A stretch of 15,254 nucleotides of DNA from Candidatus Tectimicrobiota bacterium (lineage in GTDB: Bacteria; UBA8248; JACPRG01), in NCBI GenBank assembly GCA_016190025.1, contig JACPRG010000147.1:1-15254 (forward strand), written 5' to 3'. Each line of letters opens with the position of its first letter. Position 1 is the first letter of the stretch. A program made the translations under genes and the position numbers. The notes under the pieces were generated by a model, which saw nothing but the letters and a program-made list of their open reading frames with translations, was not told the origin of the DNA and did not search any database. Of this stretch, positions 1-7,400 are shown piece after piece.

Positions 1-95
1 ACCCGGACGGGTTCCCCAACGGAGGGTTCCTCAACGCCCCCGACTGGGACCGGGAGCGCGGGATCGTGTGGAAGAGCCCCCTCGTGGAGGGGTGA
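1..95 (+). CDS. 3' end of an unidentified protein (partial, cut by window edge)
   Basis: The frame starting at position 3 is open from the window edge to a TGA at 93-95 and encodes about 30 residues, including PDGFPNGGFLNAPDWDRE and the end KSPLVEG. The residue mix (several Trp, Gly, Asp and Pro, no low-complexity run) looks like a real C-terminus rather than a shadow frame. I do not recognise the family. The next gene on the same strand begins 195 bases later behind a possible promoter of its own, so co-transcription is uncertain. Confidence 0.5.
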   Translation, partial: PDGFPNGGFLNAPDWDRERGIVWKSPLVEG

Positions 96-167
96 CGCGG
101 CGCGAAGATTCGTCGCCCCCCCGCGAGACCCGTCCGTGTCACAGAAAGGCCGGGAATTCAGCCGGCG

Positions 168-197
168 TTGACCGACCCTATCCCCCCGACGTATGGT
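168..197 (+). promoter_or_regulatory. Candidate sigma70-type promoter for the MmgE/PrpD gene
   Basis: TTGACC (168-173) and TATGGT (192-197) are separated by 18 bases, giving 5/6 and 4/6 matches to the -35 and -10 consensus. This would start transcription near 205, about 86 bases before the ATG at 291. It is a pattern match only. In G+C-rich DNA such matches are less common by chance than in AT-rich DNA, but this is still weak evidence. Confidence 0.35.
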
Positions 198-290
198 CGA
201 AGGGATTCTCCGAGAGAAAAGCATCGCCTCTCCCCGGCCCCGAGGAAAGGCCGCAGGGCGAGTCATTCGGCTCATTCGAGAAATCCGGCC

Positions 291-1673
291 ATGGACCTGA
301 CGGAACGGCTCGTCGAACACCTCGTCGAAGTGAAATACGAAGACCTCCCGCCCGAAGCCGTGGAAGGGGCGAAAAAGATGGTCCTCGACACGCTGGGGGT
401 CGCCCTCGCCGGGAGCAGCGCCCCCGGCTCCGACGCCCTCATCGGCCGGATCCGGGCGTGGTCGCCGGCGGGCCGATCGACCCTCCTGGCCCACGGGGGA
501 AAGGTCTCCGCCCCCCTGGCCGCCTGGGCCAACGCCTCAATGGCCCGGGCCCGCGAGCTCGATGACTCTCACGACCCCACCGGGGACCACCCGGGCGTCG
601 CGGCGGCGCCCGCGGCGTTCGCCGTCGCCGAGGAGGTGGGAAGCGTGGGCGGCCGGGAGGTCATCGCCGCCGTGGCCCTGGGCGTCGATCTCGTCGCGAG
701 GCTTCGGATGGCCTGCGAAATCCCCGTGGGGAGCATCGCCTGGGGGGCCGCCACGTTCGCCCCCTTCTCCTCGGCGGCGGTGGCCGGGAGGCTCCTCGGG
801 CTCGACAAGGGCCGGATGCGGGACGCCCTGGGCCTGGCCTACAGCCAGCTGGCCGGCTCGCTCCAGTGCCAGCTCGACGGGACGCTGAACCTGAGGGTCC
901 AGCACGGGATGGCGGTGGAGGCGGGCGTGCGCGCCGCCTTTCTGGCCCGCTCGGGCCTGGACGGCGTGCGCAACTTCCTGGAGGGGAGGTTCGGGCTGTA
1001 CGCCACGTACTTCCTGGGCCGGTGGACCCCGGACGTCATCACCCGAGACCTGGGGAGGCGGTTCGAGGTCTCGGGTGTCAGCGTCAAGCATTATCCGTGC
1101 GGCCGGTACTTCCACGGCGCCGTGGACAGCGTCCTGGAGATCGTGAAAGCGCAAGACCTCTCCCCCGACCGCATCCGGGAGATCCGGGTCAAGCTGAGCC
1201 GGAACGGCTACAACATGGTCTGCGAGCCGAGGGAACACCGGCTCCAGCCCCGGACGCCCTTCCACGCCGCCTTCAGCCTGTACTACTGCCTTGCCGCCGC
1301 CGCTGTCCGGCGCAGGCTCTTTCTCGGCGAGATCGCCGAGGACGCCATCTCCGACCCCGCCATCCTGTCCCTCGCCCAGAGGGTCAGGCCGGAGGTGGAC
1401 GACCGCCCGGCCCAGGGGAGACAGGTGATCCCCCCGACGCCGGTGGAGATCCTCACGACCGACGGCCGGACCTTCCAGAGGACAACGGAACACCCCAAGG
1501 GCCACCCGGCCAATCCCTTCAGCCTCGACGAGGTGTTCGAGAAAGTGAAGGCGTGCGCCGGATTCTCCGCGAGGAAGATCGCCGACGGGAACCTCCGGAA
1601 ATTCAAGGAGGCCGTCGCGGCCCTGGAAGACGTGGATGACGTCTCCTTCCTCCCGGCCCTCCTCTCCCCCTGA
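291..1673 (+). CDS. MmgE/PrpD family protein (2-methylcitrate dehydratase-like)
   Basis: This 460-residue protein has the usual length and layout of the MmgE/PrpD family, whose best-known members dehydrate 2-methylcitrate or isomerise related organic acids in the cytoplasm. Visible family signatures are KMVLDTLGVALAGS near residue 26, the LDDSHD segment at residues 90-95 followed by GDHPGVAAAPAA, a central KHYPCGRYFHGAVDSV block around residue 265, HAAFSLYYCLA around 325, and HPKGHPANPFSLDEV near 405. The ATG at 291 is chosen because the family starts a few residues before its first helix. The open frame continues back to a TTG at 168, but that extension is Arg/Pro-rich and looks non-coding. 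No clear Shine-Dalgarno precedes 291. Many members have unassigned substrates, so a methylcitrate role is not implied. The transporter binding-protein gene lies downstream on the same strand but has its own promoter. Confidence 0.9.
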   Translation: MDLTERLVEHLVEVKYEDLPPEAVEGAKKMVLDTLGVALAGSSAPGSDALIGRIRAWSPAGRSTLLAHGGKVSAPLAAWANASMARARELDDSHDPTGDHPGVAAAPAAFAVAEEVGSVGGREVIAAVALGVDLVARLRMACEIPVGSIAWGAATFAPFSSAAVAGRLLGLDKGRMRDALGLAYSQLAGSLQCQLDGTLNLRVQHGMAVEAGVRAAFLARSGLDGVRNFLEGRFGLYATYFLGRWTPDVITRDLGRRFEVSGVSVKHYPCGRYFHGAVDSVLEIVKAQDLSPDRIREIRVKLSRNGYNMVCEPREHRLQPRTPFHAAFSLYYCLAAAAVRRRLFLGEIAEDAISDPAILSLAQRVRPEVDDRPAQGRQVIPPTPVEILTTDGRTFQRTTEHPKGHPANPFSLDEVFEKVKACAGFSARKIADGNLRKFKEAVAALEDVDDVSFLPALLSP

Positions 1674-1686
1674 GCTTCCCTTCCAA

Positions 1687-1781
1687 GGCCCCGCCTCCGG
1701 CGCGAGATGTAAGGAGCGGACCTTGTGTCCGCCCGCGGGAGGAGGCAAGCTCCTCCCCTACAGGCCCCGCCCCCGGCGCGA
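1687..1781. repeat. 55-bp palindromic repeat framed by 19-bp direct repeats
   Basis: The core, 1708-1762, begins TGTA and ends TACA, and is an imperfect palindrome centred on CCCGCGGG. Each half folds by itself: GCGGAC (1716-1721) pairs with GTCCGC (1727-1732), and an 8-base stem joins 1737-1744 to 1750-1757. The core is flanked by GGCCCCGCCTCCGGCGCGA (1687-1705) and a copy at 1763-1781 with one difference. This is the architecture of dispersed REP- or MITE-like intergenic repeats. It sits between the MmgE/PrpD gene and the next promoter, and might also act as a processing or termination hairpin. No T-tract follows it. Confidence 0.7.
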
Positions 1782-1893
1782 TGAGGAAAGTCTTCAAGGG
1801 GGAGCCGGCTTTCAAAAAGCACCCTGCCGGATGAGGCCCCTGCGGGCGCCCTTTTTCGCACAAGAGGCGGCGGGCCGCCGCGGAAAGAAAGCC

Positions 1894-1923
1894 TTGACAG
1901 CCCTTTCGTGAGACGGGGATAAT
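1894..1923 (+). promoter_or_regulatory. Strong sigma70-like promoter for the substrate-binding protein gene
   Basis: A perfect -35 hexamer TTGACA (1894-1899) is followed after 18 bases by GATAAT (1918-1923), a 5/6 match to the -10 hexamer, in a locally AT-richer patch of otherwise very G+C-rich DNA. The predicted transcription start near 1930 gives a leader of about 160 bases. Binding proteins of ABC importers are usually made in excess over the membrane parts, which fits a separate strong promoter here. Confidence 0.7.
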
Positions 1924-2092
1924 TTTCAAGGTCAAATCTCTGGATCACAAAGATTTCCGGCGCCGGAGAGTCGGGCTCTTCGGGGGAGGGGAATTTCCTC
2001 GGGCGTGGGCGGAGGCTGTCCCCGAGGGTCGTCGCCGGGAAGCGGGGGAGGAGGCGTCCTTTGCGTATCCCGCGGGAAGAAAGGAGGGAGCG

Positions 2093-3358
2093 ATGAGCAA
2101 AGGGATCAAGAGGATCAACAGGCGCGAGTTCCTCAAGAAGTCGGGGGTGGCGGTCGGCGCGCTCGGGGCCTCCAGCCTGATCCCGGGGTTTCACGTCCAC
2201 GCCGCGGAGCCTCTCAAGATCGGGCTCACGGTGGACTTGGCGGGACTGCTGGCGGAGTTCGGCTACTGGATCGAGAAGGCCGCCCAGGCGGCCGCCAAGC
2301 GCATCAACGGGGCCGGCGGGATCGGCGGCCGCGAGGTGGCCCTGATCGTCGAAGACACCGAGTCCAAGGCCGCCACGGGCGTCCGCAAGACGAGGAAACT
2401 CATCCAGCGGGACAAGGTGGATTTCGTCATCGGGTCCCACCACAGCGGGATCAGCCTGGCGACCAACCCCATCTTCAAAGAGCTGGAGACCGTCGGCTTC
2501 CCCAACGGAAACGCCACGCCGGTCACCGGGGATAAGGGCAACCCCTACATCTTCCGGCTCAACCCGAGCGTCTTGCAGGAGGTCTGGGCCACCGGGGAGT
2601 GGGCCGTGAAGAACCTGGGCAAGCGCTGGACGCTCATCGGCTCCGACTTCGCCTGGGGGCAGGACCAGGTGCGCCAGTGGTCCGCGCGGGTGCCGGTCCA
2701 CGGCGGCCAGATCATCACCAAGATGCTGGTGCCGGTCGCGACCGACAACTGGGTCCCCCATCTCAGCCGCATCGACCAGAACAGAACCGAGGTGATCTTC
2801 CACGCCATCCCCAATCTTCAAACCCCCGCCTTCCTGAAGCAGGCCAAGGAGATGGGGATCCTGGCCAGGTTCAAGTATTTCGGCACGTACGACAGCTCCG
2901 AGGGATTCGACCCGTCGCCTTTCGAGGGGTCGTACTTCCACACCCCCTTCCCCCAGCGGCTGAGTCAGGTGCCCAAGGAGCTCCAGCCCTACGACGCGGC
3001 CTTCCGGAAGGCCATCAACGTGGACGAGGAGGGAAAGGACCTCGACCGCAACCGCCCCTCCGGCCACGCCCACAACTACATCGGCTGGGAGAACATCTAC
3101 CTCATCAAAGACGCCGTCGAAAAGACCGGCTACAAATCAAAGCAAAGGCACGCCAAGGACGTGATCCGGTTCCTCCAGGGATACCGGTTCAAGCCAGGCT
3201 ATGAATATCCGACCGGCGACAAGCTGATGCGGGCCGAGGACCACCAGACGTTCGGACCCGTCTACATCCAGCAGGTCCGCGGCGGAAAATTCGCCGTCGT
3301 GGGGACCATCCCCCTGGAGGCCGGGATGTACCCGCCCCAGGGCAACTTGAAGATCTGA
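2093..3358 (+). CDS. Tat-exported ABC transporter substrate-binding protein, branched-chain amino acid/amide type
   Basis: This 421-residue type-1 periplasmic binding protein (Peripla_BP_6 / LivJ-like family) would capture a small ligand in the periplasm and deliver it to the LivHMGF-type importer encoded opposite. The N-terminus has a twin-arginine signal: RRINRREFLK-type context with Arg10-Arg11 in NRREFLKKSG, a hydrophobic stretch, then HVHAAEP with likely cleavage after AA near residue 38. The mature part starts LKIGLTVDLAG, as in the family, with the NGAGGIGGREV and LIVEDTESK segments of lobe 1 and a FVIGSHHSG ligand-loop region. AAGGAGG five bases upstream fixes the ATG at 2093. The true ligand is unknown. 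This family binds branched-chain amino acids, amides, urea and aromatic or aliphatic acids. The permease genes end convergently about 120 bases downstream. Confidence 0.92.
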   Translation: MSKGIKRINRREFLKKSGVAVGALGASSLIPGFHVHAAEPLKIGLTVDLAGLLAEFGYWIEKAAQAAAKRINGAGGIGGREVALIVEDTESKAATGVRKTRKLIQRDKVDFVIGSHHSGISLATNPIFKELETVGFPNGNATPVTGDKGNPYIFRLNPSVLQEVWATGEWAVKNLGKRWTLIGSDFAWGQDQVRQWSARVPVHGGQIITKMLVPVATDNWVPHLSRIDQNRTEVIFHAIPNLQTPAFLKQAKEMGILARFKYFGTYDSSEGFDPSPFEGSYFHTPFPQRLSQVPKELQPYDAAFRKAINVDEEGKDLDRNRPSGHAHNYIGWENIYLIKDAVEKTGYKSKQRHAKDVIRFLQGYRFKPGYEYPTGDKLMRAEDHQTFGPVYIQQVRGGKFAVVGTIPLEAGMYPPQGNLKI

Positions 3359-3401
3359 GGCGGCGCCCCCCGTCCGGGGGAACAATCGCCGCGAGAAACG
3401 G

Positions 3402-3446
3402 AAAGTCCGCGGAAGAGGTTTCCCTCCTCTCCGCGGACTTTCTTTT
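3402..3446. terminator. Bidirectional intrinsic terminator between convergent transporter genes
   Basis: AAAGTCCGCGG (3402-3412) pairs perfectly with CCGCGGACTTT (3431-3441). The stem extends inward through AGAGG/CCTCT with one bulged A. On the plus strand it runs into TTTCTTTT, a usable U-tract. The A-rich opposite flank lets it also serve the minus-strand livF end. It lies between the stop of the binding-protein gene (3358) and the stop of livF (3480), so it can end both transcripts. A smaller C5/G5 hairpin at 3366-3380 precedes it. Confidence 0.85.
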
Positions 3447-3479
3447 CCGGGCCGGCGCTCTCCGAGGCCGCGCCGCCGG

Positions 3480-4175
3480 CTACAGGCCGACGCCCATGTA
3501 CCGCCCGAGGACCTCCTCGCTGGTCTCCGAGGCGCGCTCCTCGCGGACGATCGCCCCCTTCTCCATGACGTAGATCCGGCCGCAGACGGCCAGGGCGGTG
3601 TTGACGTTCTGCTCCACCAAGAGAACGGCCATCCCCCCGTCGCCAAAGCCCTGAACGGCCCTCTCGACGGTCTCCACCGCGGAGGGCATCAGCCCTTCGG
3701 TCGGCTCGTCCAGGAGCATGAGGCGAGGGTGTTTGACGAACGCCCGGGCGATGGCCAGCATCTGGCGCTCGCCCCCGCTCAGGGTGCCGGCCAGCTGGCT
3801 CATCCGCTCATCGAGGACCGGGAAGTAGTGAAACACGGACTGCAAGACGCCCGCGTCCAGCTCCCCGCCGGGGGAGGCGACGCGCAGGTTCTCCAGGACG
3901 GTGAACTCGGCGAACACCCCCCGTTCCTGGGGGACGTAGCCGATCCCGAACCTTGGGATCTTGTGGGGGGCCAAGCCGGAAATGTCCCGGCCCTCGAACC
4001 GGACCCGGCCCGAGCGCTGATCGACGAGGCCCATGATCGACCGCAACAGGGTCGTCTTGCCCACGCCGTTCCGGCCCAGCAGGCCCACGACTTCCCCCCG
4101 CTCCACCTCGAGGGACACGTCCCAGAGGATCTGGCTCTTGCCGTAAAAGGCGCTGAGCCCCTCGACGCGGAACAC
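3480..4175 (-). CDS. livF: Branched-chain amino acid-type ABC transporter ATP-binding protein LivF
   Basis: This 231-residue cytoplasmic ATPase, about the normal LivF length, powers the importer together with LivG. It shows Walker A GRNGVGKTT at residues 34-42, a Q-loop in GYVPQERGVF, the ABC signature LSGGERQMLAIARAF, Walker B LMLLDEPTEGL, and the LivF-typical switch segment VLLVEQNV, where Gln replaces the usual His. The GTG start at 4175 lies two bases after the livG stop (TGA 4178-4180) and is preceded by a G-rich Shine-Dalgarno (GAGGGGGG) inside the end of livG. This indicates translational coupling. The frame is open much further upstream, but that part overlaps livG and livM and is a shadow. 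It is the last gene of the minus-strand operon, ending at the shared terminator. Confidence 0.95.
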   Translation of the reverse strand: MFRVEGLSAFYGKSQILWDVSLEVERGEVVGLLGRNGVGKTTLLRSIMGLVDQRSGRVRFEGRDISGLAPHKIPRFGIGYVPQERGVFAEFTVLENLRVASPGGELDAGVLQSVFHYFPVLDERMSQLAGTLSGGERQMLAIARAFVKHPRLMLLDEPTEGLMPSAVETVERAVQGFGDGGMAVLLVEQNVNTALAVCGRIYVMEKGAIVREERASETSEEVLGRYMGVGL

Positions 4176-4177
4176 GC

Positions 4178-4936
4178 TCAGGCCCCCCTCGTGAGGTAGA
4201 CACGGCGCACGTCCTCGTTGGACCGGATCTCCTCGGGGGCCCCTTCCGCCAGCACCTTCCCCTGGTGGAACACCGAGATCCTCCGCGCCAGGGACATCAC
4301 GACCTTCATGTCGTGCTCCACGAGCAGGACGGTCCTGCGGTCCGCGAGCCCCTGAATCCTGTCGGTCACGGCGCGCGTCTCCACGGCGCTCAGCCCGGCC
4401 GTGGGCTCGTCCAGCAGGAGAAGCTCCGGGTCGCCGGCCAGGGCGATGGCGATGTCCACGAGCTTCTGCTCCCCGTGGGACAGCTCCGCCGCCCGCACGT
4501 CCCGGCGCTCCGCCAGGCCCACGATCCCGAGGACCTCCTCGGCCTTGTCCCACGTCTCCCTCCGGCTCCACAGGCTGCGAAAGGGGTGGGGAGCGCCCAG
4601 GCGGCTTTGGACGGCCGGCTGCACGTTCTCCAGGGCGGTGAGGTTCGGAAAGATGCTCGTGACCTGAAAGGAACGGCCGATGCCCTTGCGGGTGATCCGG
4701 TCGGGGGAGAGGCCCGTGATGTCCTCTCCCTTGAAATGGACCCGGCCCGCGGTCGGAGGGAACCGCCCGGTCAGCAGGTTGAAGAAGGTGGTCTTCCCCG
4801 CCCCGTTGGGGCCGATGATCGCCCGCAGCTCTCCCGCCCGGAGGTCGCAGTCGATCCCGTTCACGGCCGCCAGGCCCCCGAAGCGCTTCACCAGACCCTT
4901 GACTTTCAGCAGGACGCCGTCCTTGGGGCTCTGCAA
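4178..4936 (-). CDS. livG: Branched-chain amino acid-type ABC transporter ATP-binding protein LivG
   Basis: This protein of about 252 residues is the second ATPase of the importer. Numbered from the TTG at 4936, Walker A GPNGAGKTT is at residues 42-50, followed by the Q-loop region GRSFQVTSIFPNLTALENV, the signature LSHGEQKLVDIAIAL, Walker B LLLLDEPTAGL and the switch His in LLVEHDM. The C-terminal EEIRSNEDVRRVYL tail is typical of LivG. I prefer the TTG at 4936 because GGAGG (complement of 4943-4947) stands six bases before it and homologues begin just ahead of the LLKVKGLVKRFGG strand. A GTG at 4966 in the same frame gives 262 residues but has no Shine-Dalgarno. The start lies 39 bases after the livM stop. 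Confidence 0.94.
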   Translation of the reverse strand: MQSPKDGVLLKVKGLVKRFGGLAAVNGIDCDLRAGELRAIIGPNGAGKTTFFNLLTGRFPPTAGRVHFKGEDITGLSPDRITRKGIGRSFQVTSIFPNLTALENVQPAVQSRLGAPHPFRSLWSRRETWDKAEEVLGIVGLAERRDVRAAELSHGEQKLVDIAIALAGDPELLLLDEPTAGLSAVETRAVTDRIQGLADRRTVLLVEHDMKVVMSLARRISVFHQGKVLAEGAPEEIRSNEDVRRVYLTRGA

Positions 4937-4975
4937 CCTTGTCCTCCCCCTCCCGAAGACATCCACCGGCCGCCG

Positions 4976-5947
4976 TCAAAAGCGCGCGAGGAGCCGCCTG
5001 ACCGTCCCGACCAGACCCGAAGGCGCGAATATCACGACCGCGATGATGACGGCGCCCAGGACGATGGGATAGGTGAAGGCCCACTGGGCGCTCAGGTACT
5101 CCCTCAGGTACAACAGCACGCCGGTTCCGACGAGGGCGCCGTAGAGGGTCCCCGCCCCCCCGAACAGGGTCCAGACCACGGCCTCCGCGGAGATCAGCCA
5201 GGAGAAAAACTCGGCGCTCGCGTAGCTGACGGACAGCGAGTACAGCGCGCCCGAAAGGCCCGCGAACGTCCCCGAGATGATGAAGGAGATGAGCTTGTAG
5301 CGGTCCGCGTTGTAGCCGACGAAGCTGGCCCGGGCCTCGTTCTCCCGGATGAGCTCGAACACCCGGCCCAGCGGGGAGTGGAGGATCCTCCAGCAAAGGA
5401 AAAACGACAAGGCCACGCAAAAGAGGATGAAGTAGTACCTCGGCCACTGTTCCATCAGGTCGAATCGGACGAAGCCCAGGGAGAGCGGAGGGCGGCTGTA
5501 CGTGAGGCCGTCGTCCCCGCCGGTCACCGACTTCCACGCGAGGGCGAGGAGGGTGACGACGGTCGCGGCCACCACGGTCACGATGATGAACCCATGACCC
5601 CGGACCTTGACGGCGAAGGCGCCGATGACCCAGGCGAACAGGGCCGACGCCGCCAGGGCCACCAGGAGGGAAAGCCAAAGGCCCGCCCCCCAATGGATGA
5701 CGGGGAGCGCCAATCCGTAGAGGCCCACCCCGAAAAAAATCGAATGCCCGAGGCTCAGATACCCGGTGTAGCCGTAGAGGAAGTCGAAGGCCACTGCGAG
5801 AAGGCCCCAGACCAGGATCTCCATCAGGAAGGCGATCCCGAAGCTCCCCAGGAGGAAGGGCATGACCGAAAGGACCGCCAGCGCGCCCAAACCGAGGAGC
5901 CCGCCCCCCCTTGCACTCGAAACCCGCCGAGGGACCGAGGTCATCAT
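4976..5947 (-). CDS. livM: Branched-chain amino acid-type ABC transporter permease LivM
   Basis: This 323-residue inner-membrane permease of the BPD_transp_2 (LivM) family has roughly ten hydrophobic segments. The family core YGYTGYLSLGHSIFFGVGLYG occupies the first third. The cytoplasmic coupling loop reads ENEARASFVGYNADRYKLISF, followed by SGTFAGLSGALYSL, where LivM proteins contact the ATPases. The protein ends FAPSGLVGTVRRLLARF, close to the usual 'P.GL.G' tail. Its ATG (5945-5947) overlaps the TGA of livH by four bases (ATGA), so the two permeases are translationally coupled. A second ATG follows immediately. It should form a heterodimeric channel with LivH. Confidence 0.95.
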   Translation of the reverse strand: MMTSVPRRVSSARGGGLLGLGALAVLSVMPFLLGSFGIAFLMEILVWGLLAVAFDFLYGYTGYLSLGHSIFFGVGLYGLALPVIHWGAGLWLSLLVALAASALFAWVIGAFAVKVRGHGFIIVTVVAATVVTLLALAWKSVTGGDDGLTYSRPPLSLGFVRFDLMEQWPRYYFILFCVALSFFLCWRILHSPLGRVFELIRENEARASFVGYNADRYKLISFIISGTFAGLSGALYSLSVSYASAEFFSWLISAEAVVWTLFGGAGTLYGALVGTGVLLYLREYLSAQWAFTYPIVLGAVIIAVVIFAPSGLVGTVRRLLARF

Positions 5948-6819
5948 CCCCTTCGCACGAAAAGGCCGTCCGGCCGGAAGAACAGAAAGGTCGTGACGAA
6001 CAAAAGGGCGAAGACCTTGGCGAGGGTCGCGTTCACGAAGACGGTGGCCAGGCTCTCGGCCACCCCGAGGATCAGGGCGGCGACGACGGCCCCTCTCAGG
6101 TCTCCCAGCCCTCCGACGATCACCACGATGAACGCGACGATCAGGACGTTCAGCCCCATCTGGTACGTGATGGACACGAGGGGCCCGGAGAGCACGCCCG
6201 AAAGGCCGGCGAGCGCGCCCCCGAGGCCGAAGGCGAGGGTGTTCACCTTCCGCACGGGGATCCCGTCCACCAGGGAGAGATCCCCGTTCTGCCGGACGGC
6301 CCGGACCCAGATCCCGTATCTCGTCTTGTACAAGAAGGCCCAGAGCCCGAGGGCGACGAAGAACGCAGCCCCGGCGACGAACAGCCGATAGGTCGAATAC
6401 TGGAAGCCCAGCAGCGAGACGTGGCCCGCGATCCCCGCCTTCAGGTACAGGGCCGAACCGCCGACCCAGCCCAGGACGGCGTGCTCAAAGACCAGCAAGA
6501 GCCCGAACGTGGAAAGGATCGTCATGACGGGCTTCTTTTCGATGGGCCGAAGAATCGTGAGCTCCACACAGGCCGCCAAAACCCCGACGGCCAGCGGGGC
6601 GAGAACGAGAGCCACCCAGTAACCGCCGCCCCCCCAGCCGATCTCGCGCACAAGAAACCACCCGAACACCGCCCCCAGCATGTAGAGCGTCCCGTGAGCG
6701 ACGTTAATGATCAACAGGAGTCCGAAGATCAGGCTCAGGCCGAACGCAATGAGGGCATACACCCAGCCGAAAACGAACCCGTCGATGGTGTGCAGGACCA
6801 GACGCGGAAGCAGGTCCAC
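5944..6819 (-). CDS. livH: Branched-chain amino acid-type ABC transporter permease LivH
   Basis: This 291-residue permease, first gene of the four-gene transporter operon, forms the membrane channel with LivM. It shows the LivH entry motif GWVYALIAFGLSLIFGLLL followed by INVAHGTLYMLGA (family: N-hAHG--hMhGA), and the coupling loop AVRQNGDLSLVDGIPVRKVN followed by GGALAGLSGVL. It ends FFRPDGLFVRRG. The GTG at 6819 is chosen: it lies just before the first membrane segment and is preceded by GGGGGGTGG about four bases upstream. The frame stays open to 7125, but that extension is Arg/Pro-rich, overlaps the PilZ-like gene and is not conserved-looking. A possible promoter lies about 120 bases upstream. 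Confidence 0.93.
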   Translation of the reverse strand: MDLLPRLVLHTIDGFVFGWVYALIAFGLSLIFGLLLIINVAHGTLYMLGAVFGWFLVREIGWGGGGYWVALVLAPLAVGVLAACVELTILRPIEKKPVMTILSTFGLLLVFEHAVLGWVGGSALYLKAGIAGHVSLLGFQYSTYRLFVAGAAFFVALGLWAFLYKTRYGIWVRAVRQNGDLSLVDGIPVRKVNTLAFGLGGALAGLSGVLSGPLVSITYQMGLNVLIVAFIVVIVGGLGDLRGAVVAALILGVAESLATVFVNATLAKVFALLFVTTFLFFRPDGLFVRRG

Positions 6820-6934
6820 GGAACCACCCCCCGGCCAAGAGACGAGCGCCTCGGGCGACAGGCGCCGCGCGAGTCCGGCGGCCGAACGATCCCGGAACGC
6901 GCTTCTCCGCCCCCAGGGCGCGCAAGGGCCGCCA

Positions 6935-6961
6935 ATTTTACCAAACCCGTCCGACGGACAA
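6935..6961 (-). promoter_or_regulatory. Candidate promoter with overlapping palindrome upstream of livH
   Basis: On the minus strand TAAAAT (complement of 6935-6940) is a 5/6 match to a -10 hexamer in a G+C-rich setting. A TTGTCC at 6956-6961 could be the -35, but the spacer would be only 15 bases. A perfect interrupted palindrome GTCCG-A-CGGAC (6949-6959) lies between and overlaps the -35, which would suit a repressor site. The spacing makes the promoter call tentative, and the operon could instead be read through from the PilZ-like genes. Confidence 0.3.
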
Positions 6962-7052
6962 AACCCCTTGTCGCGGAACGGCTCCACAGCCGCGTCGCAC
7001 AAGGCCGGGGGCGTCGCCCCGCCCGGGGCTGAGCCGCCCGCGGGACCGCAGC

Positions 7053-7355
7053 CTACTCTTTCTGGCTCAGCGCCCAGATCTCCGCGCCGGACATGTACCC
7101 GCCCGTTTGGATGGGCTTGCACCAATGGATGTACGCCTTGGCGGCCACGGAAGTCTCGCGCCCGTCCTTTTGAACCACACGGATGGTCACGTTTCTGGTC
7201 ACGCCCACGGGCATCTTCCGCTTGCTGATGAAGCGGAAACTCATGACCGAGATGTCCTGGATTTCGCAGTCCATGTCGTCCACACGGAGCGGGAACACGA
7301 CTTCAAAGCGGGGGAACCGCCGCTTGACCCGCGTCGCTTTCTCTTCACCGCTCAT
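7053..7355 (-). CDS. PilZ-domain-like protein 1
   Basis: This 100-residue protein looks like a stand-alone PilZ domain, a beta-barrel that in many bacteria binds cyclic di-GMP and passes the signal to a partner. The N-terminal RxxxR motif is present as RRFPR (residues 12-16). The second motif, normally (D/N)xSxxG, reads DISVMS (34-39) with Ser in place of Gly. The closing beta strand IHWCKPIQTGGYMSGAEI has the family-like W...G...hGhEh pattern. ATG 7355 is preferred over ATG 7370 because GGGAGG (complement of 7363-7368) stands seven bases ahead of it. It lies 45 bases downstream of its paralogue and 233 bases upstream of livH, all on one strand. Whether it binds cyclic di-GMP is open. Confidence 0.75.
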   Translation of the reverse strand: MSGEEKATRVKRRFPRFEVVFPLRVDDMDCEIQDISVMSFRFISKRKMPVGVTRNVTIRVVQKDGRETSVAAKAYIHWCKPIQTGGYMSGAEIWALSQKE

Positions 7356-7400
7356 CGGGAAACCTCCCATAAAGGGCGAATCCGCCGTCGCCTTCTCCCC

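Larger units (their letters stand above)
1674..2092 (+). other. 419-bp intergenic region: repeat, promoter and structured leader
   Basis: I see no credible gene here. In order it holds the palindromic repeat with its flanking direct repeats (1687-1781), an unassigned stretch to about 1890, the promoter at 1894-1923, and a leader of roughly 160 bases. The leader contains a perfect 12-base palindrome TCCGGCGCCGGA (1956-1967) and a 7-base stem, CCTCGGG (1997-2003) with CCCGAGG (2021-2027). It ends in the ribosome binding site AAGGAGG (2081-2087), five bases before the ATG at 2093. Confidence 0.6.

Noticed and set aside
1283..3073. 596-codon minus-strand open frame across the MmgE/PrpD gene, the gap and the binding-protein gene
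   Set aside because: It is antisense to two recognisable genes and crosses a promoter and a repeat. There is no motif or ribosome binding site to support it.
4178..4966. GTG at 4966 as the livG start
   Set aside because: It has no Shine-Dalgarno and adds an Arg-rich N-terminus not seen in LivG. The TTG at 4936 has GGAGG at ideal spacing. The GTG remains possible.
4265..6391. 708-codon plus-strand open frame antisense to the liv operon
   Set aside because: Composition is Glu/Arg/His/Pro-rich with no family signature. It is the complement of strongly conserved livG, livM and livH.
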